From the NCBI RefSeq assembly GCF_011397635.1, contig NC_064769.1, forward strand, positions 20,973,207 to 21,037,206: a DNA stretch of 64,000 nucleotides. Reading direction: 5' to 3'. Origin of the DNA: Epinephelus fuscoguttatus. Its lineage: Eukaryota > Chordata > Actinopteri > Perciformes > Serranidae. Under the pieces are notes generated by a model that saw nothing but the letters and a program-made list of their open reading frames with translations, ran no database searches and was not told the origin of the DNA. The translations under genes were made by a program, and so were the position numbers. Below are positions 11,023 to 34,979 of this stretch, piece after piece. How positions within the stretch are numbered: the stretch's first letter is position 1; each line of letters begins with the position of its first letter.

Positions 11023-13235
11023 ATGGTTCCCCCAGTCGCAGTGTCGCCGCTTATCAAGGTAACAAAACACACATTATTTGCCCTTAAGATTGTCATTGCT
11101 GTTAATTTGTCAATTAAAATTAAATAAATAAATAAATTAAAAACGCCAGCTGTCCCCTTTAGACGCGCAGCTATGGCGTCACTGTCAGTTGTTCTAGTAG
11201 CATGCTAGCTAATGTTTGCTAGCAGTGACATTGACAGACTGTACAGGTGAACATCAATCTGTAGGTTAAAATCTGGGGCGTCTTCCACATTAGTCTGATG
11301 CAAAATTCGTGGTTATCATAGCTACTTGTACAGCTACACTGTGTCATATCAATGAACAGCTAATATCGTCATCCACTTTGTCAGAAAGGTCAGAGATAAA
11401 GTGGACTCTGCTCTTATCACGGCTTTAACAGTTAACTGAGCATGTGTTGTGTACAGCTGTGTGCCGTTATATTGTTAAACGGTGGACACACCCTGGGTAT
11501 TGTTGAGACAGACCCTCCCCAAAAAGAGAGGTTGTTATCTCTTAGCTAGTTGTGTTTAAAAGTGACAGTCACGTCAATGAGGTACTGCAGCAGAAACATA
11601 TTCAGCACTGACAGGGTTGGAAATTGGCACCAGCCACCAGCCATGCTGGTAAAATACGCAAATGGATGCTAGATTTGCTTAACTCACCTGCCAAAAAACA
11701 ATAGTAATCTATTGAATGGCTGGTAGATTTTGTAATCCATCAGCCACAGTGGCAGGTGGACAGAAAAGTTAATTTCCAAGCCTGGATACAGTGACAGAAG
11801 AATATCTTCATCAAAAACTTGCCTTGCTACATGTGTCAGCTCACACAGTTTGCTGACTAGTCATAGTTGTTTCATTTGGTAACACCTGTGAATCATTTTG
11901 ATTTCAGACGGCCAGGTGGTCTGCCCTCCTGCTCGGCATGTTCTATGGCAAACAGAGGTTTGGTAAGTTCATGTCTGTGCATGCACCAGCAGAGGGTTTC
12001 TGCAAATGTCTAAACTTCAGTGGCTACAGTTCAACAAAAATAGGGAATAGTGGAGTTTCCTGAATTCTGTCAAATACTTAACTTATACTTAGATACTCAA
12101 AAGAGCTATTTTAAAAAATGTATTATTTAGGGGGCGATTGAAATTAAACCCTGAGGCTACTTCATGAAGCAAGTTCACCATGAACATAAAACAAAACCAG
12201 TGCTTGAAATACAGGGGATTTTGGGGCCCTTAATTAACACCAGTGACCCCCTGAAAAACTCAAAGACGGTGGATCTACAAATGAAGCCTATTACTTGGTA
12301 TTTATTGATATTATAAAGTAAATTTCATGTTGAAAGGTAAGGAAATGCACTAAAAATGGCGACTCGCAACAAAATGGGCAGCTAGGCTATATGTGGCTGG
12401 CCCTTCTCTTGCTAGTATGGATATAAAGGTGCTGTATTTTAGTTGCACATCATAGATGAAGGCTCATTTATATATTTAACTAATCTTCTGCTAAACTGCT
12501 TCATGTTTTGAAAACCTATTTTAAGTTTTTAAAGACCAATAAACAAGAAAGTGCCATCCTGTGTGCAAAAGATAAACATTTAGTATTTTAACAGTTCTTT
12601 TGTCATTTGACAAACAAATAAAAATGAAAAATAAGAAAGTACTACTGGACTACACTTACTTTTAGTTCAGAGATGAGTTCAAGTTTTCACCTTTTAAATG
12701 TTTTTTAAAATTTACTGCAACATTTCCCAACAAAGAATGTTTAATAATGCAATAGATTTATATCTACTTTAAAAGAACAGCTGTTATGATCTACAATGTT
12801 AATAATACAACCGAAGTAAAGTGTACACATGATGCTTGACCCCTGTCATTAACATATTTTGCACACTGCTTAACGCTAAGTAAGTGTTTGGGATTTGTTT
12901 TGAAAAAATGATTGGTTTTCTTGCTGGGTGTTTTTCTTGTTCAGATTACCTAAAGCCCATTGCTGAGGAGGAGAGGAGGATTGAGGAAGCAGAGAAGAAG
13001 ATCAGAGAGGAGCAGGAACGCATCTACCAACAACTTTCTGAGGGTAAGACAGGACTCACTCTTTGTTCCTGTATCTTTACCTGTCTGTCACACAAACATA
13101 CAGTAATGTTTATTGTTGTTTATTCCAAAGAGGCATCACACGTTCCAATATTATGTCCACAAAATGTCTTAATGACATGTTTTCCCCTCTTGTTCTTTCC
13201 TCTCTGCAGCAAATTCTGACACCATTCTCAAATGA
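11023..13235 (+). CDS. atp5me: ATP synthase membrane subunit e, mitochondrial
   Basis: Subunit e is a small inner-membrane protein of the F1Fo ATP synthase peripheral/dimer interface. It helps form ATP synthase dimers and cristae and does not catalyse. Four exons, 11023-11058, 11908-11962, 12945-13043 and 13210-13235, join to 71 codons plus stop, close to the 69 residues of the human protein. The N-terminus begins MVPPVAVSPLIK, followed by a short membrane segment around ARWSALLLGMFYGKQRF, which contains the GxxxG-like spacing expected for dimer contacts. A highly charged helix (EEERRIEEAEKKIREEQERI) follows, and the protein ends SDTILK. All junctions are GT-AG and keep frame. The ATG is the first after the promoter and lies in a good context (ccATGG). 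pde6b lies tail to tail 2.2 kb downstream, matching the human PDE6B-ATP5ME order. Confidence 0.95.
11612..11784. mobile_element. Short TIR element (MITE-like) in the first atp5me intron
   Basis: The left end CAGGGTTGGAAATTGGC and the right end GTTAATTTCCAAGCCTG are imperfect inverted repeats bracketing 173 bp with no coding capacity. CAGG termini suggest a hAT-like MITE, but no clean 8-bp target duplication is visible, so the class is tentative. Confidence 0.6.
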
Positions 13236-13271
13236 ATGATCTCTGGACCTGTGTCGTTATGTTCGAAGCTC

Positions 13272-13277
13272 AATAAA
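13272..13277 (+). promoter_or_regulatory. Polyadenylation signal of atp5me
   Basis: A canonical AATAAA occurs 37 nt after the atp5me stop codon, giving a very short 3' UTR as usual for this gene. Confidence 0.85.
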
Positions 13278-13334
13278 CAAACATTATTTTTCATGTAATA
13301 ATCAGTGTTCTTGATTTTTTTTTATGTGTATAGA

Positions 13335-13353
13335 GGGGGGGGGGGGGGGGGGG
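13335..13353 (+). repeat. Poly-G homopolymer (19 G)
   Basis: An uninterrupted run of 19 G in an otherwise AT-rich stretch just after the atp5me polyadenylation signal. It can form a G-quadruplex and is a likely site of length error in sequencing. Confidence 0.9.
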
Positions 13354-13505
13354 TCTATCCTCACTAAAATATAAAACATCAAAACAGTTAGTTTCATTAA
13401 TTAATTAGGTCGTCATTTTCAAGTCATTCTTCAGGTGTAGTTTGTCAGTTTTCTGGAATACAATGACAAAGACACACTATAGCATGTATCTAGTTCCTAG
13501 AGCAC

Positions 13506-13507
<2 letters not shown>

Positions 13508-13561
<54 letters not shown>
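13508..13561 (+). repeat. (TG)n microsatellite
   Basis: About 27 perfect TG dinucleotides. Confidence 0.95.
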
Positions 13562-13562
<1 letters not shown>

Positions 13563-15367
13563 GATGTGAGAGTGTGTAGCTGTCCTTCAGTAGGAGATGA
13601 GCCTGGGGAAAGAGCATGGTTGTAATCCTGGCCTAGTTTAGCAGCAATCCCAGGATTGGGGTCAGCCACCAGTAGTAGAAAGTGCAGTGTGGACAGAAGT
13701 GTTCCCTCAATACTGTGTGTTGTGTAATATTTATAACCTTCATTATGAAGTCCACCTTAAAGCGTTATGTAGTTCATGCTATTGCATTGTAGTTGAGATG
13801 GCCAGCTGACTGTAGATGAGGGTTTAGTATATTTTATGTTGCTAGTGTTTTCCACAAGTTAAACTAGTGATATGTCTTTAACAAGTGGTGATTATGTTCA
13901 GCAATGTAAGAGAGTGTCAGTTTCAATATCCCAGGCAATTAATCCACTCAGTTACCTCATAAAAATACATTTGCTTTATTGGGTCATTGTTGTATACATG
14001 GAGCACTTGAAGACGCAAGCATAGAGTGAATTAAGTCTACTTAAAAATGTTAATGGGCATGTCCACAGCATATTAAGGTACATTGTTTGCCTAAGATTAC
14101 ATGGTTATCTCTGATACACCTGCTCTTTATCTCCATATGTGGAATACTTGTAAATTAAATTAGTAAATGGAGGCAAGCATAATAAATAAAAAAGATATTC
14201 AGTAATTTAAGGGAATTAGAAATTACCCAATGACTCTTTTGCAAGTTACAAATCCCACTATTTAAAAAATAAGCATCTATAGTTTGACTAGAAAAATATT
14301 TTTACATATGTATTTACAGGGAGGAATGAAATATGTACACATCATTACAAGGAGGGTGCTGTGCTACTACTGACTCCCTCTCCTACTTGAGATGATTGCA
14401 GAAGATGAATATCCCATTAAGGATTAATAAGTGATATATTTGTTGCTCTTGGAGAGACATAGTTGCCCCTGTTATTGTATTATGCTAAGAATCACCATTA
14501 TGTGACAATCATTCAGTCCATAGCAAAGTTAATCTTATCTGGAACCAGCTTATTTCCAGAGACGTTTCAACGTGCACTCATTTAATAAGACATTGTACTT
14601 TTATAAAATATAATAATCTACTATTACTACTCTCTTTGAAGTAAGTACTGTTTGAAGGCATCATCATTAAGCAACTACAGGCTTCTCTGTGGGCAGCAAA
14701 GCAAAGTTTTTGTCATCTACCTTTGGCTCTCTGCGATCAAGGTAAACAAACTCATTTGTGACTGGAAGATGTCAACATGAAATTAATCTGGAATATATGT
14801 ACAGTAGTTCAGTTACAGTTCTATCTATCTGAGTTTACATTCTGGATCCTTAAACAAGTATTACATTAATGTACAATATACAGTATGTTTGAAAACAGAG
14901 CTCCAAACATGATATACAGTCTACAGTTATTTGGGCTTTGCAGCAAAGAATTAATTCAACAGTGTGTCTCATACGTATTACTACACATGGGCGTCACTTA
15001 CTACACAGATATATGTACAAGTTTTATCCTCTCAACAATCACACACACATACATGCTGCATCTTAACAGCTAACATTAATCCTCAAAATATAAGAATATT
15101 GAATATTGATATGATACTGTATGAGGCTAAGTGAGAACCTGAGATTCAAAAATCACCTTAAAATTCAAAGTAGATGATGGCTGTCTGTTTCTGTTGTTTC
15201 TTTGTGATGTTTTTCAAGGAGGTGGTGATGTCCTGCCTTTTTGGCTCACCTGGTTAGTGTCTTTTAATGATGCTCATCATTCAGGTTTTTTCTTTCCTGA
15301 TCAGAGACAGTTTTTCTGAAGAAATACTACAGCGCTGTGCATTCACTCATGTATCCGTCCTCTTGAC

Positions 15368-15373
15368 TTTATT
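15368..15373 (-). promoter_or_regulatory. Candidate polyadenylation signal of pde6b
   Basis: AATAAA on the minus strand, about 100 nt after the pde6b stop at 15472. Confidence 0.65.
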
Positions 15374-15471
15374 GCATTTTCTTTTGGCGGTGAGACAGAC
15401 TGTGGTGCTCGGGTCATTCTCAAGTCATCTGTCATGAGCCGTCCCATCTAGTGCATGGCTTTTTGACCTTT

Positions 15472-28161
<12,690 letters not shown>

Positions 28162-29795
28162 GCTTCCTTCTTCCTCCTTTTCTCCCAAATGCCCCTGTCT
28201 TCTCCCTCTTCAGCTCAGTGACGGAGCTCCTGCTCGGTCCAACGCTGCCCCGAACGAGCTACTTCCAAAGATATAAAAGAATAAGCAAAACAAAGCACAG
28301 CCACCAGTTTATCCAGTTAATTCCCTGCAGAAAGAAAATGTGACACAGGTCTTACACGCAAAAGGGGAAAACAAAAGTGGACACATTCAAATGCAGGTAA
28401 AAAATAATCCCCCCCTGTTAGCGGGATGAGCGGACTGAGTGAGGGAGAGCCCTGAGGAGAAGGCAGAGGGCTGAATCCATACAATCCTTCTGTCATCAGC
28501 AGATAGTGCTGAAGGTTAGCAGGGATCTGCCTATGCTAAACTTGTCAGCTGATCATCTAGTAACGGATATGCGAGCCAAATTATCCAGCAGCCAGTGTGC
28601 TGCAGTACATGCAGTGCCTCTGTAATCAGTAATATTAACAGCAGAATGAAATAAGGCTGGAAATAAATAGAATAAATCTACATAATCTTGGCTTGGTTAC
28701 TTCTATCTTATACCCTAAAAGCAGACAAGAAAATATTCAAAATAAATTGATTAAACTTGTGAAATAAATGCTAAGAATAGCAGAAATCTTAAGCAGGTTT
28801 TGTGTAGCCTTAAAGAGAGACTGATCAACATGTAGTAGTTCCTGTATTTCCGGTAAATTTCATATTCAAAGGTAAAAATACAGATATGTATGAAAAAACA
28901 AACATTACACGTTCATGAATATTTTTAGTTTACCATAAGTATCTTCCAGTTTTTCAGTTTGCTATGTGTCATCATGTACAGTATACTGTGTCTGTCTATC
29001 CCTCTCACAAATGCAGGTCTACCTGTACAAGCTCTTTAAGTCCTTATTAAACAAGGCCTCCTCTGGCATAAAGCCCTATTTAGTTAGGACACTAGCTGAT
29101 TATCCCAGCACCCCAACTCTCCGTCTTTCTCCGCATGCAATCTTAAATGCAGTCACCCCGCAGTGCCTTTCTTAGTTTCCACAGCAGTGACTGTCATTAT
29201 CATATTTAAGAGACAGGTAGTCGGTGATAACCTGAAAAGAATGAGGGCGTAAAGCCAGCTAAATGCTAGACACCAGTTTAACTTTCATGAAGTAGTACTA
29301 TCACAAACAAGCATACACAGACACAAAGTGGGAACAGAGAGATGTTTAGTGCTTCCGTAAGAAAGTTAATGATTTCATTCAGAGCAGGGAGGACCTGTCT
29401 ATAATAAGGTTACATAAACACCTTAAACAAAAGGTCAGATAGATAATCTGCTTCCACTATAATATATTGCAGCAGGTCCAGGGTGTGCGTGTGCAACACA
29501 GAATGAGTGATGGAGGGAGGGCAGAGTGGTTTAGGTTGGTCAGTTTGATAAGAGTGTGTTATTTGATGTGTACCTGATGTGTCTTTAGTGTAAAACCCAC
29601 TAAAACTGAACACTGGGCCAACTTGGGCGTTAATAATGTTTTGTGCAGCAGCAGTAGCTACTCCACTGGGGTTCCAGGTTTAAAAACAGCAAGCTAAAGA
29701 GAAAACAGTTGTTAATGTATTTTAGTGTATCTTAATGGAAGGGCCTTAATCTAAATTTAACAGATTATTCTATTAATATAAAATATGTACTACAG
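28162..29795. other. pde6b upstream region
   Basis: This should contain the pde6b promoter and 5' UTR. A TATA-like 'TTTATATC' (minus strand, near 28270) lies about 110 bp upstream of the ATG, but no decisive promoter signature was found. No coding sequence was recognised; open frames here are short and lack domains. Confidence 0.45.
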
Positions 29796-30565
29796 TAAAA
29801 CTTCAGTTAAAAGCCTAGTCCCAATTAAACACCCAGTCCCTTATACTAGCCCAATGTGGCTACACATTTTGACAAATAAAGGCCTGTCTTAATTAGAAGT
29901 TCTTTGGATGTGTAAAACCAGATTATAATATAAATGTTTAAACTTTTGTCAATATGGACATGCTACATATCGTTAGCTCTGTTCATTTCATTTTACTGAA
30001 ACCATGAGCACCAGAGAAGACTGTAATCTTATCTTACTATATAATGGTGAAAACTCTGTGTGTCTGTTCCACGTTTTTCTCCTCCCTGACTTGGTCAATC
30101 CATGTGAAATTTGGCACAGTGGTAGAGGGTCATGGGGGAATTCGAATGAAGCAATATTACATCAATTAGCCAAAGGGCGGCGCTATAGCAACCAACTGAA
30201 ACTGCAAACTTTGAATGGGCATATCTCATGCCCCGTATATCGTAGAGACATGAAACTTTGCACAGAGATGCCTCTCCTCATGAGGAACAAATCTGCCTCA
30301 AGAACCCATAACTTCCGGTTATATAGGTTTTCCGCCATTTTGAATTTTTTTTGGTATAATATGTAGTTTTTCCACATAAAAATGTCTAACAACGACTAAA
30401 CCAATATTATATATTTTGTTTAGTTGTGTACTTTGATTATCAGAAATGTTTCCAGCAATTTTTCAAACCCAGATAAATATGAAATATTAATAAAAGTTAC
30501 GGACCGTGTCATTAGGTCGCAATGGCGATGTAACTCCAGTTACCATAGCCATTAAATGAAGGAGA

Positions 30566-30603
30566 AGAAGAAGAAGAAGAAGAAGAAGAAGAAGAAGAAG
30601 AAG
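30566..30603 (+). repeat. (GAA)n microsatellite
   Basis: About 12 AGA/GAA trinucleotides in a row, inside the composite transposon block. Confidence 0.9.
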
Positions 30604-31103
30604 CGGACCGGATGAGACGTCAGAGAATGAATGTTACTGTTGCTAGGCTAAGCTAACTCGTCATGGATCATGATTATGCATTGACGGTTGCTGCACCTTC
30701 ACTGAAGCTGTCCCGGTAAACAAGCCGGTAAAACGGAAACGTACGGGTCAACCAAGTGATCCCAGAAGAATTTGGGATAAGAAGAGAGCTAAATCAAGGA
30801 TAAATATTGGTGTGGCCTTTCCGAGATGGAGAGAGCTTCGTGAAAATCTAGGACTACAATTCGACGCCGACCTCACGTGTGTTCTACTAGACAGGTAAGC
30901 AAACATCTGGCTGATGTTATCGAATATTAATCATTTCCACCAGTGTATTGCAAGCACTGCTGCCCGCCGGGGCACCAGCGCTCCGGCCAGTGGCCTCCGC
31001 TGCAGAGCGGTGTGGAGCGGAGGCGGGCTAACCACAACATCTAACGATAGGTTTCTATAATGCTGAGCTGATGCTATATATATATAAAAAAATGATATAT
31101 ATA

Positions 31104-31105
31104 AA

Positions 31106-31150
<45 letters not shown>
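31104..31150 (+). repeat. (TA)n microsatellite before the Tc1 transposase
   Basis: An alternating TA tract of about 45 bp ends 8 bp before the transposase ATG. It may have expanded from, or replaced, the 5' terminal region of the Tc1 element, whose inverted repeat is not visible. Confidence 0.85.
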
Positions 31151-31153
<3 letters not shown>

Positions 31154-31157
31154 TAGT

Positions 31158-32210
31158 ATGGCAAGAACCAATCAGCTAACTAAAGAAAAATGAGTGGCCA
31201 TCATTACTTTAAGAAATGAAGGTCAGTCAGTCCGGAAAATTGCAAAAACTTTAAATGTGTCCCCAAGTGGAGTCGCAAAAACCATCAAGCGCTACAACGA
31301 AACTGGCACACATGAGGACTGACCCAGGAAAGGAAGACCAAGAGTCACCTCTGCTTCTGAGGATAAGTTCATCCGAGTCACCAGCCTCAGAAATCGCAAG
31401 TTAACAGCAGCTCAGATCAGAGACCAGATGAATGCCACACAGAGTTCTAGCAGCAGACCCATCTCTAGAACAACTGTTAAGAGGAGACTGCGCGAATCAG
31501 GCCTTCATGGTCAAATAGCTGCTAGGAAACCACTGCTAAGGAGAGGCAACAAGCAGAAGAGATTTGTTTGGGCCAAGAAACACAAGGAATGGACATTAGA
31601 CCAGTGGAAATCTGTGCTTTGGTCTGATGAGTCCAAATTTGAGATCTTTGGTTCCAACCGCCGTGTCTTTGTGAGACGCAGAAAAGGTGAACGGATGGAT
31701 TCCACATGCCTGGTTCCCACTGTGAAGCATGGAGGAGGAGGTGTGATGGTGTGGGGGTGTTTTGCTGGTGACACTGTTGGGGATTTATTCAAAATTGAAG
31801 GCACACTGAACCAGCATGGCTACCACAGCATCCTGCAGCGACATGCCATCCCATCCGGTTTGCGTTTAGTTGGACGATCATTTATTTTTCAACAAGACAA
31901 TGACCCCAAACACACCTCCAGGCTGTGTAAGGGCTATTTGACCAAGAAGGAGAGTGATGGAGTGCTGCGGCAGATGACCTGGCCTCCACAGTCACCGGAC
32001 CTGAACCCAATGGAGATGGTTTGGGGTGAGCTGGACCGCAGAGTGAAGGCAAAGGGGCCAACAAGTGCTAAACACCTCTGGGAACTCCTTCAAGACTGTT
32101 GGAAAACCATTTCAGGTGACTACCTCTTGAAGCTCATCGAGAGAATGCCAAGAGTGTGCAAAGCAGTAATCAGAGCAAAGGGTGGCTATTTTGAAGAAAC
32201 TAGACTATAA
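31158..32210 (+). pseudogene. Tc1/mariner transposase, DD38E spacing, two in-frame stops
   Basis: This frame encodes a Tc1-type cut-and-paste transposase of 350 codons, near the family's usual 340. The N-terminus has paired helix-turn-helix features (EGQSVRKIAKTLNVSPSGVA, then a second HTH around TAAQIRDQMN). The catalytic domain has WSDESKF (first D), FQQDNDPKHTS (second D) and PDLNPMEMVW (E). Thirty-eight residues separate the second D from the E, so it fits DD38E (the Intruder-type sibling of classic DD34E Tc1). In-frame TGA codons at 31191-31193 and 31320-31322 break it; both could come from single transitions (TGG or CGA to TGA). From codon 91 (31428) it is open for 260 residues. No terminal inverted repeats were recognised. 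It is inferred to be inactive. Confidence 0.85.
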
Positions 32211-32991
32211 AACATGTTTTCAGGCTTTGTCATAGTGTGCAGTGTTGTACAGACTGTAATGTGGCACTGAATATGTTTGTAGACTCGTGGAAAAGGAACA
32301 AGAAACACTGATAAATATGCATGTATGTGAATTTGTGACGAATCTGCTGACGGAGGCGCAGCACATCTGCGGCTGTTCGGTAAGGAAACCAGTTAAATTG
32401 GAAACCAGTAAGGACACAACACCGGTAAATTCACGGAGTGAGGAACTGCAGATCAGTATGTTATATGACTACAACTCCCATGATCCCACGCTACTTCGTG
32501 ACGTCATCCAACTCCGTCTTCTGTTATTGTTTTGGTTTGAGACCCCTGGCGGCAGAAAATTACATATTGCACGTTTAAAATTGATCTCTTCCTTGGAAGT
32601 TTGGCCGATCTGCATAAAACTCGGTGAACATAACCTCGGGACCAATATCTAAGGCTCCCTCTTGGCAAAAGTTGGAAAACTTACTAAAACTGAGCTTCTA
32701 TAAGGCAATGAATATTGCGGAGAGCGTGGTTCATCACATAAAGGTGTATAACATCTCAAGGGTTTCACCGATCACCACACAACTTTGTAGGCATATGACC
32801 ACACATAATCTGAGGGGACCCCTCCATTATTGACCCCATCAAACAAAATGGGGGCGCTAGAGAGCTAATTTCTTACCTAGGCCTAACCACCATATTGATT
32901 TTTACTAAACTTGGTAGATATGTAGAACAGGACGCCTCAAGGTGCCTGGAGAAATTTAACTCTAAGTGGCAACTGGGTGGCGCTATAACAA

Positions 32992-33135
32992 CAGAAAAAT
33001 GCTTAAAAATGGCTAAAATGTGACCGATCGCTGTGGCTCCCCCTGTGGCCAATGTTTTTTTCTCAGAAAAATGCTTAAAAATGGCTAAAATGTGACCGAT
33101 CGCTGTGGCTCCCCCTGTGGCCAATGTTTTTTTCT
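32992..33135 (+). repeat. Perfect 72-bp tandem duplication
   Basis: Positions 32992-33063 and 33064-33135 are identical by eye, each running from 'cagaaaaatgctta' to 'ccaatgtttttttct'. A perfect match suggests a recent event or concerted change. Confidence 0.9.
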
Positions 33136-33607
33136 GTTGTTGTTTTTGGTATGATTAAATCATGGTATTGTATGCTGTACTCAATGGGTATGGACTAGTT
33201 CCTTCAGATTTGGCGACTTCCTTCCTTTGTAGCTGTCATTAAATCAGAATATGTGTCCTCAATTACTCACTAAGTTATTTACATTTCTTTAGTCTGTAAG
33301 AGTCCACCAATCAAATTAACCAAAAGTGTTTTTCAGAAGAATTAATCCAAGTTATGAATATTGTTTTAACAGGATAAAGTGGTGTTGTGTCAGTATGCTG
33401 TGTCATAACATATCACATATGTTATTCAAAGCCTAATTTTTATACAAGTAATATTCATACTGGTTCAAATAAACAATTTGAACATATTTCCCATCTTTGC
33501 TGAGCAACAGCTTTGTGTACAAGGAATTAAAGACCTGACCCAAATATAAACCTGTTGCGCTCAGTGAATTAAGCATATAATAGCCTGTGCTGCTAATTGA
33601 AGTTTTA

Positions 33608-34488
33608 CAGTAACGTTATATCAAAGTGGGCCAAGTTAGCAGTAAACTATAGTCTGCTTTGAGCGTTTCATTTATTCACTTATAAAGGAAAAACGCTCAT
33701 TAACGTTAGCATCCTAACACGCTCACAATGCTAACAATGCTAACATGCTCATGATAAGCAGGTGCTATGACGTTTCAGGAAAATTAGGCTACTTAATTTA
33801 ACATTTTTACATAACGTCACGATTCTTACACAGTTTAAAAAAAGGTGATAATTGGACGGTGCACAAAGTTTAACTGTTCTCCTCAGTTTCCTGCTGTACT
33901 AAACAATTCTTCCTTTATATGTGCTGTTAATTTGAGTAGCTTTGTTTGCTAACCTAAGCACGTGCAATGTTAGCCTGTTGTCTCACAGGTGTGGTAATAT
34001 ATCCTCTTCTCTTAGAAGGATGCTTGAGACCCTGAAAGCCTGTTCTTGACTAGATACATCACCAACCCCTTTGAATAAAACACATGGAAAGTAATTAAAA
34101 TAAATAAATGAATAATAAAAAAATAAACTACCACTAATAACAATAATAATAATGATAATAAACTACTACTAATAACAATAATAATAATAATAAACTACTA
34201 ATAATAACAATAATAATAATAATAATAAAAATGCATCGGCCATTTTGTCCTGGAGTTCAACTCCACCTTAAGGCTGATTTTTCAATTTGATTTGATTTAA
34301 TTTAATTTACTTTATTTTATTTGATTTCATTTTCTACCAGAGGTTTGGTTTATAACAATATCCGGCTGGTGGTTTTCAAGGTTTTCTTCAAATGGCAGGC
34401 ATTCTGAAGAAGATAATCGGCATCAGTCATGATGACTGCAGTTACTATTTTGTTTTAAATACTTTTTTCTGTAGTCCTTAAAATACCA
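33608..34488. other. Spacer between inverted copies of the TIR element
   Basis: No gene was found. It contains an AAT-rich low-complexity tract (34101-34230) and a 'gatttgatttaatttaattt' tract just after it. Confidence 0.6.
34101..34230 (+). repeat. (AAT)n-rich tract
   Basis: Interrupted AAT/AAC triplets in three similar sub-blocks ('aaactactactaataacaat'). Confidence 0.85.
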
Positions 34489-34979
34489 TAAAACTTCAAT
34501 TAGTAGCCCGGGCTATTACTTGCTTAAATCACTGAAATCAACAGGCCTATATTTGGGACAGATGTCTGTATGGTACAGGTCTTTAATTCCTTTCACACAA
34601 ACCTGTTGCTGAAAAGAAATTGGAAAATACTATCAAATTGTTTATTTAAACCAGTATGAATATTACTTGTATTTAAATGAGTCTTCAGATAATATGTGAA
34701 TTATTCATTTGATCTAGCGTATGGCACCTGGCATACTGACACATCACCACTTTATCCTGTTAAAACAATACTCACAACTTGGATACATTTTTATGACAAA
34801 CCCTTTAGATTTTTTGGATCTGGGGACATTCACAGTATAACTTACATGGTTATCGAGGGATGCACCAGACCAGGCATCTAATTGAGACAGGTGTTTATTT
34901 GTCAAAATATGTAGCCACAATGGGTTAGTAAAAGGGACTGGGCGTTTAATTGGGACTAGTCTTTTGATTTATGTTTTTA
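34489..34979 (-). mobile_element. Uninterrupted inverted copy of the TAAAACTTC TIR element
   Basis: The left end here is TAAAACTTCAATTAG; the far end is decayed near 'gatttatgttttta'. Its reverse complement matches 29796-29892 and then 33330-33607 in order. It gives the intact structure of the element (about 490 bp) that was split upstream. Non-coding. Confidence 0.75.

Larger units (their letters stand above)
13278..15367. other. Intergenic region between convergent atp5me and pde6b
   Basis: No gene was found. The region contains a 19-base G run (13335-13353), a TG microsatellite (13508-13561) and unremarkable AT-rich sequence. Part of the right side may belong to a longer pde6b 3' UTR, since an alternative TTTATT (AATAAA on the minus strand) occurs at 13975-13980. 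Confidence 0.6.
30725..32379 (+). pseudogene. TE-associated two-exon reading frame, interrupted by a Tc1 element in its intron
   Basis: Exon A (to 30894) is open back to 30674 and encodes a basic stretch with KRKRTGQPSDPRRIWDKKRA and then NIGVAFPRWRELRENLG and ending VLLDR. It stops at a canonical donor, AG|GTAAGC. A matching-phase acceptor at 32282 opens exon B (32283-32379), which continues LVEKEQETLINMHVCEF and ends at CG|GTAAGG. Such a module recurs, as far as I remember, in many unnamed fish proteins of transposon origin, so it is probably part of a mobile element. No start codon in frame was found: the ATG at 30663 is out of frame. The Tc1-like transposase lies in the intron. Function is unknown. 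Confidence 0.45.
29960..33320. mobile_element. Composite transposon block inserted in the older TIR element
   Basis: The block has repeat-type sequence at both sides: 'gggcggcgctatagcaacc' near 30174 and 'gggtggcgctataacaac' near 32974, both in the sense orientation, plus 'ttccgccattttgaat' near 30330. Inside are a two-exon TE-associated reading frame (30725-30894 and 32283-32379), GAA and TA microsatellites, a Tc1-type transposase and a 72-bp tandem duplication. Exact borders and how many insertions are involved were not resolved. Confidence 0.55.
29796..33607 (+). mobile_element. TIR element split by a 3.4 kb insertion complex
   Basis: Left end TAAAACTTCAGTTA at 29796 and right end TAATTGAAGTTTTA ending at 33607 are inverted repeats. 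The left piece (29796-29892) and the right piece (about 33330-33607) match the two ends of an uninterrupted inverted copy at 34489-34979 at roughly 85-90% by eye. The space between them, about 29.9-33.3 kb, is therefore later insertion. The element itself is non-coding and of unassigned class. Confidence 0.75.

Noticed and set aside
31511-31804. Minus-strand open frame of 97 codons
   Set aside because: It is the antisense of the Tc1 transposase and shows no domain.
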